Below, piece after piece: positions 9,844-17,477 of a stretch of 34,133 nucleotides of DNA (position 1 is its first letter; the number at the start of each line of letters is the position of its first letter). The position numbers were made by a program, and so were the translations under genes. The stretch is from assembly GCA_001781995.1 (NCBI GenBank), contig MFNH01000040.1, forward strand, positions 38,556 through 72,688. Reading direction: 5' to 3'. Under the pieces are notes generated by a model, which worked only from the letters and a program-made list of their open reading frames with translations, did no database searches and was not told the DNA's origin. Source of the DNA: Candidatus Levybacteria bacterium RBG_16_35_11. Its GTDB lineage: Bacteria; Patescibacteriota; Microgenomatia; Levybacterales; UBA12049.

Positions 9844-11856
9844 ATGGAAGGTTTTGAAAAGATTGATCTATCTGGTGAAAATGCGGCTTCCTCAAGGCCT
9901 CTGTCTACACCCAGCGTTACTCGAATAAGTGCTGCAAAATCAGACGTAGCTAAAAGACCGGAAAACAGTTTTACAACCAATAGAACAAGAAAAGGAAAGA
10001 AATTTTTCCAAACTAAAAAAACATGGGTAGTTTTGCTTGTCTTAATTTTTTTATTACTTTTTTCAGCTTTTGGTATTTTCCTGCCTTCAAGAAACGTTTA
10101 TAAGCAAGCTCAAATTACTTCTGATAAGGCAAACCTTGCTCTGGATGCATTAAAAAAACAAAACATTACCCTAATGGAGGAAGAGTTGACAAAAACACGA
10201 GAAGAGCTTAAAAAAACAGAAAGTGCCCTTGGGGCAATGGGTTATCTAGGCTACATTCCTTTTATAGGTTCTTACTATGGCGATGCAACTCATCTTATAA
10301 AAGCCGGTTTCCATGGCTTGGATGCAGCCGATACTTTTGTTGCGTCTGTAGAGCCATATGCAGATGTATTAGGGCTTAAAGGGAAAGGTAGCTTTGTTGG
10401 AGGCACGGCAGAGCAAAGAATTGAAACAGCAGTTACAACAATGAGCAAAATTACCCCGAAAATAGATGATATTGTTAATGATTTAGAAATGGCAAAAAAT
10501 GAAATAGATAAAATAGATCCTGACAGATATCCCTCTTTTTTAATTGGTAATAAATTAAAAGCACAAATTATTTCGGCCAAAAAAATAACTGATGATGGAG
10601 TGACCTTTGCAAAAGAAGCAAAGCCGCTTATAAAAGTTTTACCTAAGCTTCTTGGCGAACCAAATGAGAAGAAATATTTAGTTTTATTTCAAAACGATAA
10701 AGAGCTTAGGCCAACCGGAGGATTTTTAACCGCATATGCTATCTTTAGAGTTGAACATGGCATAATTCATGTTGACACGTCAAATGACATTTATACGCTT
10801 GATGATACAATAAGCGGTAAGCAACAAGCTCCGAGACCGATTTTAGAATATCTTCCTAAAGTTCCGCTTTTGAATTTAAGGGACACAAACCTTTCTCCTG
10901 ATTTTGTTGTTTCAATGAATGAATTTAATAAGCTTTATAAAAAATCATCCGGTCCCGATGTTGACGGAATAGTAGCAATAAACACTAGAGCATTGGTTGC
11001 GATAATGAATATTTTAGGAGATATTCAGGCAGCTGGCACTACCTTTACAACGAAAAATAACCAAACCTGTAATTGCCCTGATGTTGTTTATCAACTGGAG
11101 CTTAGCGCAGATAAACCAGTACAAGGAACAAGGACAAATAGAAAAGCAATCATCGGAGATTTAATGTATGCAATCATGAATAAAGCTTTTTCATCTTCGC
11201 CTAAGCTTTATTGGGGAAGGCTTTTTCAGGAAATGATTGTTCAAACCGGACAGAAAAATATTCTTTTCTATGTTTATGACAAACAAGGACAAACAGGGAT
11301 AGAGGCTCTTAATGGAGCAGGAAGAATTAAGCCATTTGACGGAGACTATCTACATATAAATGAGGCAAATTTCGGCGGGGCAAAATCAAACATGTTTGTT
11401 ACAGAGGAAGTGACAGAGGACTATCAGCTAAAATCAGACGGAACAATAGTTAAAACTGTAACAATTAACTATAAAAATCCATTCCCTCCCTCAGACTGCA
11501 ACCTAGAGCGGGGAGGACTTTGTTTAAATGCGGCCCTGAGAGATTGGGTTAGAGTTTATGTTCCAAAAGGAAGTAAGCTAATAGACAGTCAAGGATCACA
11601 GGTTAAGGTAATAAATTATGATGAATTGGGAAAGACTGTTTTTGAAGGATTCTTAGAGGTTCGACCACAAGGCTCTGCTAAATTTATGGTTTCCTACCAA
11701 TTGCCATTTAAAATTGAAAGCTCTACTTTGCCCCTTCTTATTCAAAAGCAACCGGGAATTGATAGCTTCCAACATATAATAACCTCTCAAAATCGAAAGC
11801 TTGCAAATTTTAAGCTGGATACAGACAAAGAATTAAAATTAACTCTCCCCAAATGA
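9844..11856 (+). CDS. DUF4012 domain-containing membrane-anchored protein
   Basis: Single N-terminal TM ('TWVVLLVLIFLLLFSAFGIFL') and 'KKYLVLFQNDKELRPTGGFLTAYAIFRVEHG', typical of DUF4012. Start could be GTG 9793 or ATG 9844. Confidence 0.85.
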   Translation: MEGFEKIDLSGENAASSRPLSTPSVTRISAAKSDVAKRPENSFTTNRTRKGKKFFQTKKTWVVLLVLIFLLLFSAFGIFLPSRNVYKQAQITSDKANLALDALKKQNITLMEEELTKTREELKKTESALGAMGYLGYIPFIGSYYGDATHLIKAGFHGLDAADTFVASVEPYADVLGLKGKGSFVGGTAEQRIETAVTTMSKITPKIDDIVNDLEMAKNEIDKIDPDRYPSFLIGNKLKAQIISAKKITDDGVTFAKEAKPLIKVLPKLLGEPNEKKYLVLFQNDKELRPTGGFLTAYAIFRVEHGIIHVDTSNDIYTLDDTISGKQQAPRPILEYLPKVPLLNLRDTNLSPDFVVSMNEFNKLYKKSSGPDVDGIVAINTRALVAIMNILGDIQAAGTTFTTKNNQTCNCPDVVYQLELSADKPVQGTRTNRKAIIGDLMYAIMNKAFSSSPKLYWGRLFQEMIVQTGQKNILFYVYDKQGQTGIEALNGAGRIKPFDGDYLHINEANFGGAKSNMFVTEEVTEDYQLKSDGTIVKTVTINYKNPFPPSDCNLERGGLCLNAALRDWVRVYVPKGSKLIDSQGSQVKVINYDELGKTVFEGFLEVRPQGSAKFMVSYQLPFKIESSTLPLLIQKQPGIDSFQHIITSQNRKLANFKLDTDKELKLTLPK

Positions 11857-12392
11857 TAAGGACATATAGAACTGAAGGTTTTGTAATAAAACGGCGGAAT
11901 TTTAGAGAATTAGATAGAATTATTACCGTTTTTAGCAAAAAAAACGGTAAAATCCAGATTAAAGCTCCGGGGGTTAGAAAAATAACAAGTAGAAGATCGG
12001 GGCATATTGAACTTTTAAATTATTCTACTTTTACAATTTACCAGGGGAAAAGTCTTCCGATTTTAACCGAGGTTGAATGTATGGAAACATACTCCTTCCT
12101 AAAAAAAGACCTAAATAGGATATCAACCCTTTACTACATCTGCGAATTAATAGAAGGATTGTGTCCGGAAAACCAGGAAAACATTCAGGTATTTCACCTC
12201 TTAAAAGATTTCTTAGAGAGCCTTAAGAAGGATAAAGATTGGGTGAGTTTATTAGATAATTTTGAAATAAATCTTCTAACAGTTTTAGGATACTATCGTT
12301 CTGATCATGAAATTGCAAAGATAAATAGACCACTTTTAATTGAAAGGATTTTAGAGAGAAAACTAAAAACAAAACAAATCAAACTTTGCTAG
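11853..12392 (+). CDS. recO: DNA repair protein RecO (short form)
   Basis: 'RTYRTEGFVIKRRNFRELDRIITVFSKKNGKIQIKAPGVRK' matches the RecO OB-fold N-terminus; 179 aa. Confidence 0.85.
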   Translation: MIRTYRTEGFVIKRRNFRELDRIITVFSKKNGKIQIKAPGVRKITSRRSGHIELLNYSTFTIYQGKSLPILTEVECMETYSFLKKDLNRISTLYYICELIEGLCPENQENIQVFHLLKDFLESLKKDKDWVSLLDNFEINLLTVLGYYRSDHEIAKINRPLLIERILERKLKTKQIKLC

Positions 12393-12399
12393 AATAAAG

Positions 12400-12465
12400 T
12401 TCTAGTGTCGTCCATCTCCAAGGTAAACATCCTATAGTTGATTTTATTCTTCTTTTTGATATAAT
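12400..12465 (+). repeat. Degenerate intergenic repeat copy A (includes promoter TTGATT-16-TATAAT)
   Basis: TTCTAGTGTCGTCCATCTCCAAGG...TCCTATAGTTGATT...CTTTTTGATATAATT; shares CGTCCAT, TCCTATAGTTGATT and TTTTGATATAATT with copy D. Confidence 0.75.
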
Positions 12466-12475
12466 TCCTCTTTGC

Positions 12476-13198
12476 ATGTCTAAGTTAGAAAGGTTAAATA
12501 ACCCTGATCAATTAAAAAACATGGTAAATGAATATTGGAATCGGCTTGGTTTATTGTTTCCCAGAGCAAAAAATATGCCTGCCCCTTCAGTTATATTCTC
12601 TCGGGATTTTGGTGACTTCGGAACTGCTATTCCAGAATTATGGAGTAAATCAGCAAATGCTGACGGGCTATATATAGCTAGATTACATAGCTTAGTGTTT
12701 AACTTAGATAAACCTTACCCTATTGAGAGTTCTGTTCTTGCTGAAGAAATAACTCATGCTTCTACTTTTATCGAAGGCGATGTCCTAGTGATAACAAGAG
12801 ATTTTAAAGATTTTAATGGATATGTAGATGATTTTGGTGCCAGGCTTGTTAGGCAATCAAAAAGAATCGAACTACCGTTCATGTTTCTTGATGTTAATGA
12901 ATTTTTTGCTCCTATAGGGGAAGCTTTTTTACTTGGTGAAAAATATAAAGATGATTGGGGTTGGCAAAAAGCCTTTCCAAGCGAACCTTTTACTTTCCCT
13001 GTTTCAGAAAACGAGCTTTCTCTTTACACTAGAGTTTTTGTTCATCTTCCTAGACTTGCAGGCGAAATGCTGGTAAGGATTTACAGAAAAGATACCCCAA
13101 GATTAATAGCCGAAAACCCAACTCTTTTATCCTCAAGCGCTGCTAGTATATGGGAAAATTTTTGTCTCCCATTACTTAAAAATGGGGAGCTAACATAA
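12476..13198 (+). CDS. Hypothetical protein, 240 aa
   Basis: Intact ORF with a promoter directly upstream (in copy A); no family recognised; contains 'LAEEITHA'. Confidence 0.7.
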   Translation: MSKLERLNNPDQLKNMVNEYWNRLGLLFPRAKNMPAPSVIFSRDFGDFGTAIPELWSKSANADGLYIARLHSLVFNLDKPYPIESSVLAEEITHASTFIEGDVLVITRDFKDFNGYVDDFGARLVRQSKRIELPFMFLDVNEFFAPIGEAFLLGEKYKDDWGWQKAFPSEPFTFPVSENELSLYTRVFVHLPRLAGEMLVRIYRKDTPRLIAENPTLLSSSAASIWENFCLPLLKNGELT

Positions 13199-13200
13199 CG

Positions 13201-13256
13201 GGTTAACATCGTTCATCTCTCGGAGCTCCGTTTTTAGCCTCAAGAAGTTGCTAAGC
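13201..13256 (+). repeat. Degenerate intergenic repeat copy B
   Basis: GGTTAACATCGTTCATCTCTCGGAGCTCCGTTTTTAGCCTCAAGAAGTTGCTAAGC; aligns with D (GCTTCAGTTTTGGCCTCAAAAGT) and E (TCATYTCTCGGAGCTYC). Confidence 0.75.
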
Positions 13257-13685
13257 TGCATTAACCGTGGGAGCTCTTAGTAGTGCATCTAATTCCTCCC
13301 GAATATGAACCAGATTATTTGGCCAAGGACCCTCTGTTTCTTTATTTCTTGCTGCTTTTAGTCGGACTCCTTCTCTTGCGCTATCGACAAAATCACTTGT
13401 TTTGGAAAAATGAAATGCATAAACCTCTTTTGGCAAGTATGTTCTTTGCTCCCAATATTGAGTCAAGTCATCACCACTTGCATCAAATGTATATAACGTC
13501 CTAATACCACCAGTTTTTTCATAAATAGCTACAATATCTGGGACATCAACAAAAGTAGCAGCGACTATTAAATAGTCATGCTGCCTATTAATGGGTCCAT
13601 CTAGACTGAATAGCTCAATCACTTGCTCTTCTTGGGTTAATAAATGTTCGGTAGAATTGCTAGTATCTCTTTCTTTATTTGCCAT
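13251..13685 (-). CDS. Hypothetical protein, 144 aa
   Basis: Intact ORF between repeats B and C; minus-strand promoter TTGACT-17-TAATAT 7 nt before its ATG. Confidence 0.65.
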   Translation of the reverse strand: MANKERDTSNSTEHLLTQEEQVIELFSLDGPINRQHDYLIVAATFVDVPDIVAIYEKTGGIRTLYTFDASGDDLTQYWEQRTYLPKEVYAFHFSKTSDFVDSAREGVRLKAARNKETEGPWPNNLVHIREELDALLRAPTVNAA

Positions 13686-13735
13686 GATGCGAATATTAAT
13701 AAATTTATCTTAGCAAGTCAAGTGAGTGGTATTAG

Positions 13736-13771
13736 TTCTAACATCGCCTATCCCTCGGAATTCGGAAATTT
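13736..13771 (+). repeat. Degenerate intergenic repeat copy C
   Basis: TTCTAACATCGCCTATCCCTCGGAATTCGG; aligns to the 5' half of copies B and E (TCTAACAyc..CYATYYCTCGGA). Confidence 0.6.
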
Positions 13772-13777
13772 ACCTAT

Positions 13778-13806
13778 TTGACAAGTCAATACAAACTACA
13801 TACAAT
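13778..13806 (+). promoter_or_regulatory. Promoter TTGACA-17 nt-TACAAT for the TA operon
   Basis: -35 13778-13783, -10 13801-13806, ATG 13815. Confidence 0.75.
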
Positions 13807-13814
13807 ATTTGTAT

Positions 13815-14066
13815 ATGCAAACACAAACCTTAAATATTGCTTTACCCAAAGATTTAGTTAAAAAAGTTGATAATGTTGCCCGTAAAGAGTATCGCAATAG
13901 AAGTGAGCTAATTCGCGAGGCATTAAGAATTTATTTACAGGATAAGGAAGAATGGCAGCAGATTTTTAGAGCTGGAGAAAAGGCAATGAAAAAAATGGGC
14001 ATTAAAAGCGAAGAAGAAGTTGATAAAATAATGTATGAGTATAGGCACGGCCGTAAGTCTTCCTAG
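13815..14066 (+). CDS. Ribbon-helix-helix (CopG-like) antitoxin
   Basis: 'TLNIALPKDLVKKVDNVARKEYRNRSELIREALRIYL' is a classic RHH domain; overlaps the PIN gene by 32 nt. Confidence 0.88.
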   Translation: MQTQTLNIALPKDLVKKVDNVARKEYRNRSELIREALRIYLQDKEEWQQIFRAGEKAMKKMGIKSEEEVDKIMYEYRHGRKSS

Positions 14067-14460
14067 AGTTATCCTCGATACCAATATTTTAATTTCAGCT
14101 GTTGGTTTTGGAAGAAAACCAAGAGAACTTCTAAACGCAGCCCTTAAAAATCAAATTAGAGTTATTATCTCTCCCACTCTTTTGGCTGAACTTGAAGACG
14201 TTATTCACAAAAAATTCCCCGCCATGTCTGAAGATTTTAGTAGCTTAAGCAAGCAGATTAAGAAAAGTTTTAAAATAGTTAGACCTAAAGAAACAATTAA
14301 CGTTCTAAAAGACACTGAAGATAATAGAGTATTAGAAGCTGCGATTGAAGGAAATTGTGACTATATTATTACGGGGGATAAAGAAGTCTTAAACCTAGGT
14401 TCTTTTCGAGGTATTAAAATTATTACCGCAGAAAAATTTTTAAAAAGTAACAGACTCTAA
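14035..14460 (+). CDS. PIN-domain toxin (putative toxin-antitoxin toxin component, PIN family)
   Basis: 'RVILDTNILISAVGFGRKPRELLNAAL', 'CDYIITGDKEVLNLGSFRGIKIITAEKFL'. Confidence 0.9.
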   Translation: MSIGTAVSLPRVILDTNILISAVGFGRKPRELLNAALKNQIRVIISPTLLAELEDVIHKKFPAMSEDFSSLSKQIKKSFKIVRPKETINVLKDTEDNRVLEAAIEGNCDYIITGDKEVLNLGSFRGIKIITAEKFLKSNRL

Positions 14461-14537
14461 GATCGTCCATTTCCAGGGGCTTCAGTTTTGGCCTCAAAAG
14501 TCCTATAGTTGATTAGAGATTATCCTTTTGATATAAT
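14455..14537 (+). repeat. Degenerate intergenic repeat copy D (includes promoter TTGATT-17-TATAAT)
   Basis: CTCTAAGATCGTCCATTTCCAGGGGCTTCAGTTTTGGCCTCAAAAGTCCTATAGTTGATTAGAG...TTTTGATATAATT; terminal CTCTAA (14455-14460)/TTAGAG (14513-14518) inverted repeat. Confidence 0.8.
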
Positions 14538-14560
14538 TACAAAGTTAAAAATTTTTACCT

Positions 14561-15367
14561 ATGACAGAAATAGAAAAAGGATTTTTTCCATTAACAGAGG
14601 TTCAAGACGAAAACATAGAAGGAATAAGAATCTCATTGAATCTACCAGAGTGGATCGACCAGGATCGAATTGGTGTTAGTTTAAGAGGAATATACAAAAT
14701 GTGTCAAATGGGAGGAATAGAAACGATAAAAATCCTAGGATCAACAGACGGAGAAGTTTCAACTTATACTCCAAATCTTGTAGGAATAAATCCCGACGGG
14801 GCAGGGATAGCAGGAAAGGTGGGATTAAAAACAGAAGCTCCATTATTCTCTTCTAGTAAAGATATTAGTGGAAATGCGTTACCAGCCAGTTACTCATGGA
14901 TTAATGCAACGATAGATGTCAACTTAAGAGAAATAGATTGCAGAATTTCCGAGAGAAAAGATAAGTCACTAAGATCTGCTGCGAATTGGACTAAATACTT
15001 AAATCAAGCTTTACAAGGAGGAATTGCAAAAGAGGGAACGAGACACCTAATTAAAGATATTCCCTTAACGGACAAAGTGCGAATGGCATTTGCCCCTGGT
15101 ATAACGCTTGCTATTAATTTCGATCTGTTGAGAGATCCACCTACTGGGCCAATAATTTTTGCCGCAATAGTGGAAGGATGTTACCTTGGCTATCAATTTC
15201 TTGATCGCTTACATTACCATTCGCTTAATAAGAAACAAAGATTATCTCTAATTTGCGGACCTCAAATAGACAGAGCGTTAGCCTTAAAAATAATGTCTAA
15301 AACTGAGAGATTAATTAAAGAATTAAAAAATACTGGGAGAGGCATTAGATTAACCAATAAAGAATAA
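14561..15367 (+). CDS. Hypothetical protein, 268 aa
   Basis: Intact ORF between repeats D and E, promoter in D; no family recognised. Confidence 0.7.
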   Translation: MTEIEKGFFPLTEVQDENIEGIRISLNLPEWIDQDRIGVSLRGIYKMCQMGGIETIKILGSTDGEVSTYTPNLVGINPDGAGIAGKVGLKTEAPLFSSSKDISGNALPASYSWINATIDVNLREIDCRISERKDKSLRSAANWTKYLNQALQGGIAKEGTRHLIKDIPLTDKVRMAFAPGITLAINFDLLRDPPTGPIIFAAIVEGCYLGYQFLDRLHYHSLNKKQRLSLICGPQIDRALALKIMSKTERLIKELKNTGRGIRLTNKE

Positions 15368-15388
15368 GTGATTACTGAAAGCAATAGG

Positions 15389-15450
15389 CTCTAACACAAT
15401 CCATTTCTCGGAGCTTCATTCTTCCTAAACTGCGTTTTTTCTGATATCAT
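15389..15450 (+). repeat. Degenerate intergenic repeat copy E (its 3' end is the glyS -10 region)
   Basis: CTCTAACACAATCCATTTCTCGGAGCTTCATTCTTCCTAAACTGCG...CTGATATCATT; matches B in TCTCGGAGCTyC and CTAA.CTGC. Confidence 0.7.
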
Positions 15451-15456
15451 TGTGCT

Positions 15457-16842
15457 ATGAATAAGGATTTATTCGATAATGTTGTGGCTTTGTGTAAAAG
15501 ACGGGGTTTTATCTTTCCATCATCCGAAATCTATGGAGGACTTGCAAATACCTGGGATTTCGGGCCATACGGAACTTTACTAAAAAATAACATCAGAGAT
15601 TTATGGTGGCAGCATTTTGTTTTAGACAGAGACGACATGTTTGGTATTGAAGCCTCAATCTTTTTAAATCCCAAAGTTTGGGAAGCATCGGGTCATGTAG
15701 CAGGATTTGCGGACGCTTTAATTGATTGCAAAAGCTGTAAATTTAGAACCAGAGCTGACCATTTAATAGAAGATAAACTCCCCGATAAAAAAGTTGAAGG
15801 ACTACCGGTTGAAAAGCTGACGGAAATTATTAAAAAAGCAAAAATTAAATGTCCTAAATGCGGGAAAATGGATCTTACAGATGTTAGAAGGTTTAATCTT
15901 TTGTTTAAAACAGAAATTGGAATAATAGAAGGAGGAAAATCAACTGTCTACCTAAGAGGGGAAATAGCCCAAGGAATTTTTCTTAACTTTAAAAATATTT
16001 TAGACACAGTTCATCCTAAAATTCCATTTGGAATTGCGCAAGCTGGTAAGGCTTTCAGAAATGAGATAACTCCCGGTCAATTTATCCATAGAACTTTAGA
16101 ATTTGACCTGATGGAATTTGAATACTTTATTGAAGAAAAAGACTGGGAGAAAACGTATGACTATTGGAAGAAGGAAATGTGGGATTGGGCATTATCTCTC
16201 GGTATTAATGAAAAGAAGCTGCGTTGGCGTGAACATGAAGAATTTGAAAGGTCTCACTACTCCAAAAAGACAATGGATATTGAATATGAGTATCCATTCG
16301 GATTTAAGGAAATGTGGGGACTTGCTTACAGAACCGATTTCGACCTTAAAAACCATACTAAATTTTCAGGGAAAGACTTATCCTATAAAGACCAAGAAAC
16401 AGGGGAAGAGTTTATTCCTCACGTAATAGAACCTACCTTTGGACTTTCAAGGCTTGTTGGAATTATCCTTTTTGATTCCTATAGGGAAGAGGAAGTAAAC
16501 GGTCAAAAAAGAGTATTTTTAAAAATTTCTCCGAAACTTGCGCCAGTTAAGGCTGCTGTTTTTCCGCTTTTGGCAAACAAAGAGGAGCTTGTTAAAAAGG
16601 CAAGACAGATTTATGAAAACCTTAGGAAAGAAACAAAACAGGTAATTGCCTTTGATGATAGGGGAAATATTGGAAAAAGATACTTTGCCCAAGATGAAAT
16701 TGGAACCCCTTTTTGCATAACCGTTGACTTTCAATCTCTTGAAGATAATACAGTTACAGTTCGTGACCGTGACAGCATGAAGCAGGAAAGAGTGAAAGTT
16801 GAGGATTTAGCAAATACAATTGTGAAGAAATTGGCAAAATAA
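15457..16842 (+). CDS. glyS: Glycine--tRNA ligase (dimeric class II type)
   Basis: 'DLFDNVVALCKRRGFIFPSSEIYGGLANTWDFGPYGTLLKNNIRDLWW', 'GQFIHRTLEFDLMEFEYF', 'HVIEPTFGLSRL'; C4 zinc-like CKSC/CPKC. Confidence 0.95.
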   Translation: MNKDLFDNVVALCKRRGFIFPSSEIYGGLANTWDFGPYGTLLKNNIRDLWWQHFVLDRDDMFGIEASIFLNPKVWEASGHVAGFADALIDCKSCKFRTRADHLIEDKLPDKKVEGLPVEKLTEIIKKAKIKCPKCGKMDLTDVRRFNLLFKTEIGIIEGGKSTVYLRGEIAQGIFLNFKNILDTVHPKIPFGIAQAGKAFRNEITPGQFIHRTLEFDLMEFEYFIEEKDWEKTYDYWKKEMWDWALSLGINEKKLRWREHEEFERSHYSKKTMDIEYEYPFGFKEMWGLAYRTDFDLKNHTKFSGKDLSYKDQETGEEFIPHVIEPTFGLSRLVGIILFDSYREEEVNGQKRVFLKISPKLAPVKAAVFPLLANKEELVKKARQIYENLRKETKQVIAFDDRGNIGKRYFAQDEIGTPFCITVDFQSLEDNTVTVRDRDSMKQERVKVEDLANTIVKKLAK

Positions 16843-16846
16843 TCAA

Positions 16847-16874
16847 TTGACAAGAGGCTTGGGTTTGTTAAAAT
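16847..16874 (+). promoter_or_regulatory. Promoter TTGACA-16 nt-TAAAAT
   Basis: -35 16847-16852, -10 16869-16874, ATG 16886. Confidence 0.65.
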
Positions 16875-16885
16875 AAATTAAAGGC

Positions 16886-17344
16886 ATGATAAACAAGAAA
16901 AGTTTAATAATAGCAATTGTAGTAGTTGTTCTTGTTTTGGTTGGTGTCAGCATATATGTGCTTTCCACCCGAAAATCCGCCACCACCACAGTTGAGGAGC
17001 CCGGAACAGCAGTGGAAGTAGTGCCAGCCATTGCAGCTAAAGATCTTGGTTTAACGCTTGAAATGAGCCCAAATGGAAATAGGGTGATAATGAAAATAAA
17101 AAACACAAAAGATATTACAGGAGTTGATTATGAGTTATCTTATACCTCAACAGGCGGGATTCCAAGAGGCGCAATAGGGCATGTGGATGTTAAAGAGCAG
17201 GGAAAAGCAATCTCACAAGAAATAGTTTTGGGAACCTGCTCGGATGTATGTCATTACGACACCGATGTTAAAGATATTAAACTGGTTGTAAAAATTACCA
17301 AGACAGACAATAAGATTTACCAATCCGAAGTAACCCTCGACTGA
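16886..17344 (+). CDS. Small membrane-anchored extracytoplasmic hypothetical protein, 152 aa
   Basis: N-terminal TM ('SLIIAIVVVVLVLVGVSIYVL') followed by a soluble domain; own promoter and downstream terminator. Confidence 0.75.
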   Translation: MINKKSLIIAIVVVVLVLVGVSIYVLSTRKSATTTVEEPGTAVEVVPAIAAKDLGLTLEMSPNGNRVIMKIKNTKDITGVDYELSYTSTGGIPRGAIGHVDVKEQGKAISQEIVLGTCSDVCHYDTDVKDIKLVVKITKTDNKIYQSEVTLD

Positions 17345-17375
17345 TCCCTCTATTTAGTGTTTTTCCTTTTATAAC

Positions 17376-17396
17376 AACCATATTTTGATGGTTTTT
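17376..17396 (+). terminator. Probable rho-independent terminator
   Basis: AACCAT-ATTTTG-ATGGTT followed by a T run. Confidence 0.55.
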
Positions 17397-17400
17397 CCTA

Positions 17401-17462
17401 TTGACAAGCTCCTAAAAAAGCCGCAAAATAAATATAAAGTGGTATAAAGTGGGAAAAAGTGG
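17401..17462 (+). promoter_or_regulatory. mraZ promoter with three MraZ-type operator repeats
   Basis: TTGACA (17401-17406), CAAAAT (17424-17429), then AAAGTGG at 17436, 17446 and 17456 with exact 10-nt period. Confidence 0.8.
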
Positions 17463-17477
17463 GCAAGGAGGCAGGAT

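Noticed and set aside
10290-10580. 96-aa minus-strand ORF
   Set aside because: Antisense to the DUF4012 gene; no support.
13283-13504. 73-aa plus-strand ORF
   Set aside because: Antisense to the 144-aa hypothetical, shorter and with poorer context; kept the minus-strand gene.
12400-15450. CRISPR array interpretation of the repeats
   Set aside because: Repeats are degenerate, 500-950 nt apart and separated by genes; no cas genes.
12400-15450. Bona fide integron call
   Set aside because: No integrase in the window and core sites match attC only partially; reported only as a cassette-like hypothesis.
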